Assembly: GCA_036435485.1 (NCBI GenBank)
Contig: CM071600.1
Coordinates: 47,861,546 to 47,925,545, forward strand
DNA length: 64,000 bases
Reading direction: 5' to 3'
From: Saposhnikovia divaricata
Taxonomy: Eukaryota; Streptophyta; Magnoliopsida; Apiales; Apiaceae
Below, piece after piece: positions 32,550 through 44,977 of the stretch (its first letter is position 1; every line of letters starts with the position of its first letter). A program made the position numbers and the translations under genes. The notes beneath the pieces are model-generated. The model had not been told where the DNA came from and searched no databases. It saw only the letters and a program-made list of their open reading frames with translations.

Positions 32550-34650
32550 TAGATCATCGACAGTGGATGCTCTAGACACATGACAGGTGATAAAGCCCTG
32601 CTATCACATTATGTTGAGAAAGCTGGCCCAATCATAACTTTTGGAGACAACAACAAAGGTTACACTGTGGGATATGGCTGTTTGAAAATTGGAAATGTTG
32701 ACATTGAAGATATTGCTCTTGTGGATGGATTGAAGCACAACCTGCTCAGTGCCAGCCAATTCAGTGACAGAGGATTTAAGGTTGATTTTGACATGATGGT
32801 CTGCAATATTTATCACAAGAAGGATGGAAGCCTTTCTCTGAAAGGAGTCAGAAAAGGAAGCTTGTTTATGGCAGACTTAAACTCTGCTAAGAAAGATAAT
32901 GTTTACAATTTCTACATTAAGGCAACAGTTGGTGATAGCATGCTTTGGCACAAGAAGCTCTCCCACCTCAATTTCAAGACCATGAATATTATAATGAAGA
33001 AGGAGCTGGTGAGAGGACTACCTCAACAAGAGTTCTGTCAAGAAGGATTGTGTGAGGACTGGCAAATGGGAAAATTAAGAAGATTTGTGCACAAGTCAAA
33101 GCAACTAAACACTAACACTGAATCACTCAAACTGATTCATATGGATCTCTTTCGACCAGTTAATGTGCAATCATTAGCAAGAAAGAGATATGCCTTAGTC
33201 ATGGTGGATGACTATTCTAGGTACACTTGGGTAAACTTCCTAGAATCAAAGGATGAAGCTGCTCAGAAGATCATTGATCACATCAGAGTTCTTGATAGAA
33301 CTCCTAATGCAAAAGTTCAAATTCTAAGAAGTGACAATGGAACTGAGTTCAAAAATGCTACTCTTGGAAACTTCTACAAAGATGAAGGAATTGTTCAACA
33401 ATTCTCTGCTGCCAGGACACCACAGCAAAATGGTGTAGTAGAAAGAAAGAACAGGACTCTCATTGAAGCTGCAAGAACTATGTCGAATGATGCAAAATTA
33501 CCAACATATTTCTGGGCAGAAGCTATCATTACAGCCTATTACACACAGAACAGAACTTTAATCAACAAGACTCATGGGAACACTCTTTACTATCTGTTGA
33601 CTAGAAAGAAACCTACTGTCAAATACTTTCATGTATTTGGAAGCAAGTGTTTCATAATGATAGACAACCATGAAAGACAAGAAAAGTTTGATGCCAAAGC
33701 ACATGAAGGCATTTTCATGGGATATGGATTAGAAAGGGCTGCCTATAGAGTCTATGTCATTGAACACAAAGTCATTGAAGAAAGTGTGAATGTCACATTT
33801 GATGAAACCAAGTTTCCAGGACTGCAAGAAGATGGTCAGATACAGCCTCTGAGATTTGAGAATCAACGATACTTGGAAGAAGAAGAAATTGTTACTGAAG
33901 AACCATCTTGTACTCAAACTCTTGAGTTTGGAAGAGATGCTGTCAACACAAATAATGTTAATCAAGCTCCAGCTCAGTCAAAAACAATTACATCTAATCA
34001 TGAAGCTGATGGTGACTCTGGGGATCTTGAAGAACATGGAGAAGACAACAATGTGGAAGAATCAATTCCTCAAGAAGGAACTGATCAAGCAGAACAAAAT
34101 AAAAGCTTGCCCAGATCCACTAAATGGAACAAGAATCACACCTCTGATTTAATCATTGGCAATCCTTCCACTGGAGTAAGGACTAGAAGAAATGTCTCTC
34201 CTGACAGCATGCTCTCCTATTTTCTATCACAAATTGAGCCAAAGATAATTGATGAAGCATTGTTGGATTCTGATTGGGTGATAGCTATGCAAGAAGAGCT
34301 GAACCAATTTGAAAGAAACAATGTGTGGAAACTAGTACCAAGACCTAAAGGGAAATCAGTTGTTGACATAAAATGGGTCTTCAGAAACAAGTTGGATGAA
34401 AGTGGAAATATGACAAGAAACAAAGCAAGGCTAGTGGCCAAAGGATACTGTCAACAGGAGGGAATAGATTATGATGAGACATTTGCACTTGTTGCCAGAC
34501 TTGAAGCTATCAGAATATTTCTAGCCTATGCTGCACACTGCAACTTTCTTAATGGAGAGCTAGATGAGGAAGTGTATGTTGAACAACCACCTAGATTTGA
34601 AGATTCTGAGTTGTATGACTTTGTCTACAAGCTGTTCAAGGCACTCTATG
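32550..34650 (+). pseudogene. Copia-1 pol, 5' part: protease, integrase, start of reverse transcriptase
   Basis: After a TAG at 32550-32552 the frame reads IIDSGCSRHMTGD, the copia protease site. Next come the pre-integrase segment LWHKKLSHLN and integrase with HMD, RSDNGTEF and VVERKNRTL for the D-D-E triad. The integrase zinc finger reads CEDW, with Trp in place of the second Cys. Reverse transcriptase starts normally (IKWVFRNKLDESG, ARLVAKGYCQQEG). However, the roughly ten codons that should hold motif A, with its catalytic Asp, are missing between AAHCNF and LNGELDEEV. The coding sequence stops at KALY, where Gypsy-2 begins. Confidence 0.88.
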
Positions 34651-35038
34651 TGATAAGTGCATATTTTTGCATATTTTTATTACCTATTTATTGCTTGAAC
34701 TCGTATTTTAATAATTTATTTTGTTGCATTTCAGGAAATTCGTGAATAAATAAAGAAATGGTAAAATAAAGAAATAAAAGAGCAAGGAAGGGAAAAAGAC
34801 GAAGAAAAAGGACTTAAATGAAAAAAGGAAAAAGAATTAGGAGCTTGGAGGAAAAGGAATCTTTCAAGACAAATGGAAGGTGGAGATCATCCCAACACAC
34901 TAAATAAGTGTATGGCCAAGATCCACTCAAGAAAGCTTAAGGAGGAAGGAAACAATTGGATGACTAGGATTTCTCCACCACATTAAAAGGTGTATGGTGG
35001 AGATTCACCCAACACACCCCTAGACCCTATTTCTTATC

Positions 35039-35046
35039 CTATAAAT
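35039..35046 (+). promoter_or_regulatory. TATA box in the Gypsy-2 LTR
   Basis: CTATAAAT, followed by CCCCC-rich sequence and then the transcribed-looking T-rich region. It is the clearest TATA word of the LTR. Confidence 0.45.
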
Positions 35047-35492
35047 ACCCCCTTACCCCCCCCTTGTAATTAGGAACATAGATTTTAGGGTAGCTTTAAT
35101 TTCTTGTTTTTTTTAGTTTCAATCTTGTAAACATTTTTTATTTTAATGCAAAAATTCCGTTTCCTTTAATTTCTCGTCTTGCTCTCTCTTTTATGTTGCC
35201 TCGCTTTCGTTATTTTCGTAAATCCGATTAGTGGACAACGTAGCGAAATGCTAACCACTATGGGTTGAAAATAACGATTTTTATATTCTTGTTCGTAGTT
35301 TTAATTCGTAATTTTGCCCCTTTAAATTTCAATTTTATTGTGGGCAATTTTAATTCCAAATCAAATCCTCGTTTTAGTGTAAAATTTTAATTTCGTAGTT
35401 AATTTCTTTATTATCGTATTTAGTTGTTTTTTTTAAAAAAAATTAGTTTTGTTACCAGCTTTTATTTTAGTTAATTCGTAGCACTTGTTTTA

Positions 35493-37039
35493 GGCTCTGT
35501 TTGGGATTGCTGTTAAAAACTGCTGTAGCTGTGGGAAAAAGCACTGTCAGAAAAAGCTGCTGTGGGAAAAAGCTGTTGACTGTTTGGTAAAATTCATAAT
35601 TAATCTGCTGTTGAATGAAAAGCTGATAAATAAGCGTTTGATAAATAATTTTTAAAAATTTGTTATTTAACAATGTCTTTACAGGACAAACTAGCTAGTA
35701 CAATTAAAAATATAAAAATGAACACTTTAATAAAATTAATATAAAAAATTGCATTCAGTGAGGTCAATGGTTAAAGCACCCTATCCCCATAATATTGTTA
35801 CAAGAATCACATAGTCACTTCAGCAATTGCAGAAGTATAAACTCTAATCACATGAAAATTCCAAAAAAATAAGAGTGCTTACTGAAAAACAACCTAGTGA
35901 CAACCACACTTACAAGTAGAACTGGCAGCATGAATCGTGAGTTTCCAGAAAAATTAGTTCTCAATCCCCTGGCAAAAAAAAAAGATATAATGCAAAAAAA
36001 GATATAAAAAAATTACAAACGGAATTCAGAAACAGCCAACAGTACCAAACATGGACACAAACTTGCTACAAACCACCAAACACTCAAAACTAAACTAAAA
36101 GACTTGAGCATCAATTCGGCAAGTATAAACTTAAAAATGAAAGTTATAGCAAAACATAGAAGATATAATGTTGGAATATGAATGTACTTCTGTTGTCATT
36201 TCGGTAAAATTTGTGGCCCTTTAAAATTTGTGTAGTATAACTAGTAGTGCGTTCCTATAGTCGGGATTAAAAAGTTGAATTGTTAGTAGCAGCCGTAAAC
36301 AGCAGAGACCACCAGACTCAAATCATGGAACGCAACACGGTGTTGTATGCCTCAATCTCAATCCTGCTCATTATCTTGGTTTCCAAGTTGTTCAAAAAAT
36401 CGATTCATTTGTTCAAAACATATTATTACTTGTCTCATAACAAACATATTATTACTTGTCTCATATTATTACTTGTTACAGACAGAAGACTCTGTTCACT
36501 TCTAACGGCTAAAATTCCTAACCAGTTTGTGAGCATCGACATGATCAAAAATAAAAACAATAATAAACAATCATATATATAACGAGACAAGAAGGAAGAA
36601 GATCAATGCAACACCGTGTATGGGATATAGAAGATCATGTAAAAGAAGGAAGAAGAGTACCAGGTTACCAGGGCTTGAACCTGCTACGTATAAACCCTAT
36701 TGTGATTGATCCTGAATACACCGAGAGTTTATTTATATATATATATAGTGAAGTTTGATTTTGTATAGGATTGTATTACCTTATTTGTTATCTGTATAAA
36801 CAAATAAAAAAAAGATGCAGGAGTTGGGGTTTGATGGCAGGTTTTATTAGCTACTGTCCGCTTAATTTTTAGAAGCAGCTTTTTCAAAAAGCATCTCCTA
36901 CCTGCTTCTAAAAAAAGCAGCTTTTATAAAAAAAGCACTTTCCCCAAAAGCAGCTTTTATATTTTACCAAACGCTATTTTACCTGCTTTTGTGCTAAAAG
37001 CTGCTGTAGCTTTCCGGAACAGCACTCCCAAACGCTACC
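35493..37039. mobile_element. PIF/Harbinger-like non-autonomous element inside the Gypsy-2 LTR
   Basis: 1547 bp flanked by TTA (35490-35492 and 37040-37042). The left end GGCTCTGTTTGGGATTGCTG and the right end read inward (GGTAGCGTTTGGGAGTGCTG) form the inverted repeat. Subterminal arms carry many AGCTGCTGT and AAAAAGCAGCTTTT words. The middle, about 35750-36830, is unlike the arms and may be captured host sequence. No transposase is recognisable. Confidence 0.75.
36325..36582 (+). other. Short ORF with hydrophobic N-terminus inside the PIF-like element
   Basis: From ATG at 36325 the frame reads MERNTVLYASISILLIILVS and then basic residues, the look of a signal anchor such as starts a plant cytochrome P450. 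The rest of the ORF is not recognisable. It could be a captured first-exon fragment or chance. An in-frame ATG lies upstream at 36280. Confidence 0.2.
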
Positions 37040-38309
37040 TTAATCTTTGAACCCAGCAAACCTTTCCTCTGTTTTCTTTCTATTCGAACAAACCCATTTC
37101 CCTTTTCTTAATTCTTGGTTTTCTTCTTTACAGCTAAAACACAAATTTCGAAACCTAGCTTCTCTCCTTCTTCTTCCTTTACCTGGTTCCTTCTACTTTT
37201 CTGTCCAACTCAAACACCCTCTGTCATTTTTTTTCCTTCTTTTGATTAAAAACCATTTCTTGTTTTTTCTTCGTTTTCTTTTAATTTCGTTTGTTGAAGT
37301 TTAATCATGCCGAGTGTTGTTGAGTTTAATTTGGTTCGATTACTGAGTTGTTAATCGAGTTTTTGCTGCGTTTTCTTGCTGTTTTCGAAATTCGATTTGT
37401 TAAAACCACGAGTTTGAGTACATATAATTGAATGGTTATATTTGGTTTCTTTTCTTCTGCTACGATGTTTCCGCTCTGTTTTCGAGTTGTTTTCTGTTTC
37501 TACAATTTGGTTTGCCATTTTCTGAGTTAGTTTGTGCCGAGTTGTTCATCGAGTTCATTTGCTGAGTTAAATTGTTAGGATAAGTAAATCGTTTGGTGTT
37601 GTTTTTGACGAATGCTGTTGAGTTATTTGTCTTTTGCTGTTAGTCGCTGTCTAGTTTTGTTCGTTACAGTTCTTGGCTTTGCTAGTCGAATTACTGAGTT
37701 TGTATGTTCGAGTTTTTGTTGAGTTTGGTTTTGAGATAGTGCGTTTTGATTCTAGTTTGTCTGTTATTATTGAAGCGAGTTGTTAAATTTGCTGAGTTTT
37801 GAACGAGTCATGTTCCGAGTTGGGAATTGTTAAATTTGGTTTCGAGTTCTGTGATATGCGTTTTATTTTACTGAGTTTTGTTTTGAGTCTGAGTCGTTTC
37901 GTTCGTTTCGTTAAATCGCGAGTTTTCATTAAGTTTCCGGTCTGACGCTAGTCAATTTACAAATAAAACCTATCAATTTTTCGTTAAAATTTTCAGTAAA
38001 TAATTTTAAAATTCAAAAGAAAAAGTTTTAGTTCGACTTTAGACTTTTTAGATTAATTGACCTTTTGTTCCTTTTAATAAATAGTTTAGAATTAGAATAA
38101 ATTAAATTTTCTTTTAAAAATGGTTTAAATTTTCTTTTAGTATTTAAATATTAAAATCCAAATCCTAAATCCACTTGTCCTAATTCGATTAAATTAGAAA
38201 TTAAGGATTGCAAAAATGTTAGTCTTTGTGGATCGATACCTAAAATATTTCAACGATTAAATCGTGCCTTGCGATTTTAAATTGTATTTATTTTAGCACA
38301 TCAAGTTTT

Positions 38310-38327
38310 TGGCGTCGCTGCCGGGGA
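38310..38327 (+). other. Primer-binding site of Gypsy-2
   Basis: TGGCGTCGCTGCCGGGGA differs at one position from the primer site of the Tat-type element at 8070. From memory it fits tRNA-Asp best. Confidence 0.75.
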
Positions 38328-38905
38328 CTAATTTTTTTTTCGCGCCTTGATTTTTAATTTTTCGGATTAGTTTTACTTGTCTCATTTTTATCGTTTTGTT
38401 CTTAGAAAATTGGAAATTACGGGAATCTTCTCACGGAGCTTGGAACAAAAGTGGAATTTTTGGAAGCGTGCTTTGGCAACCCGTATTTCTCTCTTTTCGC
38501 CTTTTATTTTCTTAGAAAATCACAAAAAAATCAAAAAATCAAAAAAATTTAAAATTGAAAAAAAAACCAAAAAAATTAGTTGGTAAATACATAATTGTTG
38601 CATCATGCATTTAATAACTTAGGGCACATCATCTAGATTTTATTTTCTTCTTTTTAATTTTTCGTACCTTATAAATTGTGGTGATCGCTAGAGGATCCAA
38701 AGGTACGTTAAATTCTTATTTTCTTTAGTTTAGAACACGTAGTGTAAGCATCCATAATTGTTTATCGCTTTAATAATTATCGTTGTTTGTTGCATCATTT
38801 GTAAATAAATTTTAAGGGCAAAACCTCTCAAAAGATAAGGGAAGGGATTTCATCACTCTTTCCTTAGCCCAAAAACAATTAATCCCACATTTTGCATACC
38901 TTAGC
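38328..38905 (+). other. Gypsy-2 leader, first part
   Basis: AT-rich non-coding sequence between the PBS and the inserted minus-strand LTR element; it continues at 43913. Short ORFs here are runs of Lys and Asn codons without domains. Confidence 0.5.
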
Positions 38906-40169
38906 TGTAACAACCCGACTTTTCGGACTAGTAATTCTAAATCGAAACTAAAATAAAACATAATTCTTTATTCAAATAAAACAAAATTTCAACAAAAGTC
39001 AAAGTAGCGGTCAAACTTAATATTCAAAAACATAAACTCGGAGACGCAGCTCCACAAATTCAATAAACAAGATCTAGCACTTAACAAAATATATTCTAAT
39101 AGCACGATAAATCTTATCCAATAAATTGCATCAAATTACGTAACACGAAATTCACAAGTTCACGTCCACATTTTCAATAAGCTTCCACAATGTACGAACC
39201 TGAAATATTAGAAAATAGGTGAGCTACACAGCTCAGCAAGTACAAATTGACTAACAGATTTTCTTAAAAATCAATGGGCGTTTTAATAAAAAAAATTTCA
39301 AAAAAACAATAATAAGTTTGTAAAATATTTGCGAAAACAATTTCACCCAAAGTTTATATTTTAAAAAACCAGAATTTAAAACAGAAGCAAAAACAGAAAT
39401 AAAACCAAAATCAAAAATACCACAGTCTTGCTCTACGGCCACACTTTGCCAGTGACCGGCATCTTATTCTTATTCTTATTCTTTAGCCACACTTTGCTAG
39501 TGACCAGCATCTAAAGTTCAATAATTACGCGCCCTTAATAGGTATCTAAAATTGCACACTTGTGCGCCTACTAATGGTATCTAAGGCTAGATCCGGAATT
39601 ATAGCGTAAATTACGAACGAGTTCGAAACATAGAGACTGGGATTCTAAAATCAAATACTTATATCTTATAAAGTTCGAAATAGAATTCTTATATCTTATA
39701 TGAAAATCGAAAGTTGGAGAATCAAAATATACTTTTCGAAAGTTAAAAATAAGTCAAAAAGTACTTACCTCAAAAACGACCGAACACTAAATAAAATCAA
39801 CACGAACCGATCCTATAGTTAAATAGACCAAACCAAACAGAAGTTACAGACTGAACAATATAACAAGTCATGGTCATATTCTGCTACTGAAAATGCAACT
39901 AAAACATGGTACAATAATCATTTATTTGATTCTGTTTTACATTTAAACAAATATCACATGCATAAAAGGGAAAATGGGCCTTAAAGCCCAGAATAATGAC
40001 ACACTGCTTGGTCCAGTATTAAGCTACATAATTACAAATAAGTACCCAATATTTTACAATAATAACAAGATTTATATACATGCATAATACAATTTATATG
40101 CTCCTGCTTTTCAATGCACATGTCACATCACACCAATCACTTAGCAAATATTTTCTTTTAATCGGCACA

Positions 40170-40170
<1 letters not shown>

Positions 40171-40252
<82 letters not shown>
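40171..40252. repeat. (AAT)n microsatellite
   Basis: About 27 AAT units inside the LTR. The matching array in the other LTR (about 42794-42860) is shorter. The apparent poly-Asn ORFs over both are translations of this repeat. Confidence 0.95.
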
Positions 40253-40253
<1 letters not shown>

Positions 40254-41261
40254 CTTTATCCTTTAAAACAAGTTAATCAAATTGGCAGCTAATATCAATC
40301 ACGTTAATCATCTTAATAATTGTAACAAAATGATCATAAAATAATTAATAATTTCAAAAGTAATTTAAATGATTAAAATAATAATTAAGCACATAAGCTT
40401 CTGAATATAATTAAGATCATTAAATTAAAAACTTTAGGACATCTACTTGATACCAAAAGAATCCTAGCAGCATGACAAAAACATGGTCGCATGGATGTTC
40501 TAGAATTCAATCATATTTACATAAATTCATATAAACTGGTTACTGTAGAAAGGCCATAATCAAATCAACTTGACAAAATATTATATTAAAGCTAGAAGCG
40601 TCAAGTCGAACACATATATTTGGATGACATGGATCAGACTAATTTAATATTGAATAAAATTGGAAGTAATCAACAAGCTTTTAAATAATTAAACTCATAC
40701 TACATGCATACGTTTACAATTTATAGAACACAATTAGGCATAGTAATAATTAGGCACGAAATTTTATATGATTCAAAGCTCATGATAAACGTGCAGAGAT
40801 AGCACACAAAATCATTGTTTGGTAATAGCTAAGGGACGAAACATACCTGCTAAGACGAGATGATGAGAGAGCTGTACGACTAATTCTTATTCTAAAGGGG
40901 TCTATATATAGTTACACAAACCCTAACTAAACAAGGTAATTTTAGAAATTGATCCTAATAATTTTACAACCTCTCCAAGTAATTGCCTAAAATAAAATAT
41001 TCTGTTTACGATATCAATCTTCTAAAATATTTTCACGCTTCTTTCCTATAATAACAAATCTTATCTTTAATCTAAATTACTTGTACAAAAATAGATTCTG
41101 AAATCCTATAAATAAAAATTAATCAAAATTTTTTTTAAAACTCTAATCCCAATTTTCTAATTATCTTAATTTTAGAACCTCATCCATATTTTAGACTCAT
41201 ATTTTCTAATTCAATTTTAATTCTTAACCTTTAAAAAATTTCATTCCTTTTTTTATATTAT

Positions 41262-41263
41262 TC

Positions 41264-41329
<66 letters not shown>

Positions 41330-41330
41330 C
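41262..41330. repeat. (TTA)n microsatellite
   Basis: About 22 TTA units near the LTR end. The other LTR has only about four at the same place (43876-43887), which accounts for most of the length difference between the two LTRs. Confidence 0.95.
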
Positions 41331-41351
41331 TAAAAATTATGGGATGTTACA

Positions 41352-41528
41352 TACTACCCTCCTTAAAAAGAATTTGGTCCCCAAATTCACAACTCCCTAT
41401 ACTCCAAAAGTTCGTGACACGTCTATTCTAAATTCTAGTCCTAACGACAATCTAAAGGATCGCATCCTAGAGAATATATTAGTCCCATACCTAAAACACT
41501 CCGAAGGACAGCCTGCTCTGATACCAAC
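41352..41528 (-). other. Internal region: polypurine tract and primer-binding site only
   Basis: On the minus strand the PBS occupies 41526-41515 and the purine tract lies at about 41366-41352. The roughly 145 bases between have no ORF that matters. This is everything the element carries outside its LTRs. Confidence 0.9.
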
Positions 41529-42791
41529 TGTAACAGCCCGACTTTTCGGACTAGTAATTCTAAATGGAAACTAAAATAAAACATAATTCTTTATTCAAAT
41601 AAATCAAAATTTCCACAAAAGGCAAAGTAGCGGTCAAACTTAATATTCAAAAACATAAACTCGGAGACGCAGCTCCACAAATTCAATAAACAAGATCTAG
41701 CACTTAACAAAATATATTCTAATAGCACGATAAATCTTATCCAATAAATTGCATCAAATTACGTAACACGAAATTCACAAGTTCATATCCACATTCTCAA
41801 TAAGCTTCCACAATGTACGAACCTGAAATATTAGAAAAGAGGTGAGCTACACAGCTCAGCAAGTACAAATTGACTAACAGATTTTCTTAAAAATCAATGG
41901 GCGTTTTAATAAAACAATTTAAAAAAAACAATAATAAGTTTGTAAAATATTTGCGAAAACAATTTCACCCAAAGTTTATATTTTAAAAATCCAGAAATTA
42001 AAACAGAAGCAAAAACAGAAATAAAACCAAAATCGAAAATACCACAGTCTTGCTCTACGGCCACACTTTGCCAGTGACCGGCATCTTATTCTTATTCTTA
42101 TTCTTTAGCCACACTTTGCTAGTGACCGGCATCTAAAGTTCAATAATTACGCGCCCTTAATAGGTATCTAAAATTGCACACTTGTGCGCCTACTAAGGGT
42201 ATCTAAGGCTAGTTCCGGGACTATAGCGTAAATTACGAACGAGTTCGAAACGTAGAGACTGGGATTCTAAAATCAAATACTTATATCTTATAAAGTGCGA
42301 AACAGAATTCTAATATCGTATACGAAAATAGAAAGTTGCAGAATTAATATATACTTTTCGAAAGTTAAAAATAAGTCAAAAAGTACTTACCTCAAAAACG
42401 ACCGAACACTAAATAAAATCAACACGAACCGATCCTATAGTTAAATAGACCAAACCAAACAGAAGTTCCAGACTGAACAATATAACAAGTCATGGTCATA
42501 TTCTGCTACTGACAGTGCAACTAAAACATGGTACAATAATCATTTATTTTATTCTTTTTTACATTTAAACAAATATCACATGCATAAAAGGGAAGATAGG
42601 CCTTAAAGCCCAGAATCATGACACAGGGCTTGGTCTAGTATTAAGCTGCATAATTACAAATAAGTACCCAATATTTTACAATAATAACAAGATTTATATG
42701 CATGCATACTACAATTTATATGCTCCTGCTTTTAAATGCACATGTCACATCATACCAATCACTTAGCAAATATTTTCTTTTAATCGGCACA

Positions 42792-42860
<69 letters not shown>

Positions 42861-43907
42861 CTTTATCCTTTAAAACAAGTTAATCAAATTGGCAGCTAAT
42901 ATCAATCACGTTAATCATTTTAATAATTGTAACAAAATGATCATAAAATAATTAATAATTTCAAAAGTAATTTAAATGATTAAAATAATAATTAAGCACA
43001 TAAGCTTCTGAATATAATTAAGATCATTAAATTAAAAACTTTAGGACATCTACTTGACACAAAAAGAATCCTAGCAGCATGGCAAAAACATGGTCGCATG
43101 GATGTTCTAGAATTCAATCATATTTACACAAATTCATATAAACTGGTTACTGTAGAAAGGCCATAATCAAATCAACTTGACAAAATATTATATTAAATCT
43201 AGAAGCGTCAAGTCGAACACATATATTTGGATGACATGGATCAGACTAATTTAATATTGAATAAAATTGGAAGTAATCAACAAGCTTTTAAACAATTAAA
43301 CTCATATTGCATGCATACGTTTACAGTTTATAGAACACAATTAGGCATAGTAATAATTAGGCACGAAATTTTATATGATTCAAAGCTCATGATAAACGTG
43401 CAGAGATAGCACACAAAATCATTGTTTTGTAATAGCTAAAGGACGAAGCATACCTGCTAAGACGAGATGAATGAGAGAGCTGTACGACTAATTCTTATTC
43501 TAAAGGGGTCTTTACATAGTTACACAAACCCTAACTAAACAAGGTAATTTTAAAAATTGATCCTAATAATTTTACAACCTCTCCAAGTAATTGCCTAAAA
43601 TAAAATATTATGTTTACGATATCAATCTTCTAAAATATTTTCACGCTTCTTTCCTATAATAACAAATCTTATCTTTAATCTAAATTACTTGTACAAAAAT
43701 AGATTCTAGAATCCTCTAAATAAAAATTAATCAAAAATATTTTTAAAAATCTAATCCCAATTTTCTAATTATCTTAATTTTAGAACCTCATCCATATTTT
43801 AGACTCATATTTTCTAATTCAATTTTAATTCCTGACCTTTAAAAATTTTCATTCTCTTTTTTCTATTATTCTCCTTTTATTATTATCTAAAAATTACGGA
43901 TGTTACA
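41529..43907 (-). repeat. 5' LTR (in element orientation) of the minus-strand LTR element
   Basis: 2379 bp. In the position of the intact TATA box of the other LTR it reads CTATGTAAAG on the minus strand, so the promoter that should drive the element is damaged. It carries the shorter (AAT)n array (about 42794-42860). Confidence 0.9.
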
Positions 43908-43912
43908 TTATC

Positions 43913-44296
43913 CTTAATAAAATTGAATTAGACATGGCCCCTAAGAATTTCGCGCTCAATTAGGAAGGTACCTAAAAAATGACGTAATCTTTAAATATTC
44001 CGACTTTTTGGTGTCTAGGCAAGCGAAAGCTTACCTGGCCAATTAAGGTTTGGTGTCTAGGCTGGTGTTTAGCCTCTTAGTAATGCTTGCACCTACCTTG
44101 CCAAATCGGTCCGAATAATTTCTGATTTACCGAATTTTTGGTGGTCCTTGCAGTTAGAAGCAAGGTCTAGTCTATTTTATTAAGGAACCCTAAGCTTAGA
44201 ATTTTTCTTTTGATTTTTCACCCTTTCTTTTTGTGTGTTTAAATTTTATTTTCGCACTTATTTGCTACTTGTTTACTTTTGTGGTTTTTGCGTACC
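43913..44296 (+). other. Gypsy-2 leader, second part
   Basis: Continuation of the leader after the inserted LTR element, with a repeated GGTGTCTAGGC word (about 44011 and 44052). No gene. It ends at the gag ATG. Confidence 0.5.
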
Positions 44297-44977
44297 ATGG
44301 CCGTGTCCCTTAAAGACCGTTGTTATCCCACCCGTTCTGCTCAACCCTCATGTATCACTCTTCCCCCCGATAATGATAACAATTTCAAGATTAAAGCCCA
44401 CCATATTAGCATGTTACCTAAATTTACCGGGAGTGAGGGTGAGGATCCCTATCTTTTTCTTCATGAATTCGAGGAGGTTTGTGCCTTGCAAAAACTCCGA
44501 CATCTTTCCGAGGACTCCATTAGGCTGAGACTTATCAACTTCGCTTTAAAAGAAAATGCTAAGAAATGGTTGTATAGTCTTCCCGTTAATTCTATTTCCA
44601 CGTGGGAGGGATTTGTGGTAATGTTTCTAAAAAAGTATTTTCCAAACCATAAGACTACAAGGATTACAAACGAAATAAATCAATTTCATCAGAAGGAAAA
44701 AGAGTCTTTTTGGAAATATTTTGATCGTTTTAAAAGTCTTCTATCGCAATGCCCCCATCATGGAATAGAAAAATGGAGACTTTGCAAAAAAATTTACGAA
44801 CCTTTAGATAGTCAAACAACCGCCTTACTAGAGTCTATATGCCAAGGTAAATTTATGGAGAAAGATGTGGACGAAGGGTGGGCATTTTTCGAGGAATTAG
44901 CCGAGAAGACTATGTTGTGGGAGTCTACTAGGGAACCTAGTAAATTGAATGAGTCGCCTAGTTCATCTAGGGGTTGA
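44297..44977 (+). pseudogene. Gypsy-2 gag, N-terminal part
   Basis: ATG at 44297 (MAVSLKDRC) starts about 226 codons, ending at a TGA where the frame should continue. The retrotransposon gag domain is clear: LPKFTGSEGEDPYLFLHEFE, RLRLINFALKENAKKWLYSL and FLKKYFPNHKT are the standard Athila-type gag blocks. A frameshift near 44975 separates it from the rest. Fifteen further codons lie upstream in frame, but the context CCATGGCC at 44297 suits a start better. Confidence 0.82.

Larger units (their letters stand above)
34651..38303 (+). repeat. 5' LTR of Gypsy-2
   Basis: TGATAAGTGC at the start mirrors GCACATCA at the end. Without the inserted element (35493-37039 plus a 3-bp duplication) it is about 2.1 kb. 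A TATA box CTATAAAT (35039-35046) is followed by a C-rich run. The end is fixed by the PBS seven bases on. The stretch 37043-38303 is AT/T-rich with repeated GAGTT and CGAGTT words and no gene. Confidence 0.75.
38906..41351 (-). repeat. 3' LTR (in element orientation) of the minus-strand LTR element
   Basis: 2446 bp. It contains an (AAT)n run at about 40171-40252 and a (TTA)n run at about 41262-41330. A minus-strand TATA box (CTATATATAG) at 40912-40921 is intact. It is close to identical to 41529-43907 apart from scattered substitutions and microsatellite length. Confidence 0.9.
38906..43907 (-). mobile_element. LTR retrotransposon of two 2.4-kb LTRs around a 177-bp internal region
   Basis: The two LTRs (38906-41351 and 41529-43907) begin TGTAACA and end TGTTACA and are flanked by TTAGC and TTATC, a 4-of-5 target duplication. 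Between them are only 177 bases. On the minus strand these start with GT and then TGGTATCAGAGC (the initiator-Met primer site) and end in an AAGGAGGGTAGTA purine tract. There is no coding sequence at all, so the element must have depended on proteins from another element. The PBS type and TGTAACA ends resemble Ty3/gypsy chromoviruses, but that is inference. It interrupts the Gypsy-2 leader. Confidence 0.85.

Noticed and set aside
40080..40292. ORF with a long poly-Asn tract (and its twin at 42702-42899)
   Set aside because: It is the translation of an (AAT)n microsatellite inside the two LTRs; the flanking residues match nothing and the arrays differ in length.
38906..43907. A simple 2.6-kb tandem genomic duplication
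   Set aside because: The copies begin TGTAACA and end TGTTACA, a primer-binding site and purine tract sit exactly at their inner borders, and near-matching 5-bp repeats flank the whole, so an LTR element explains it better.
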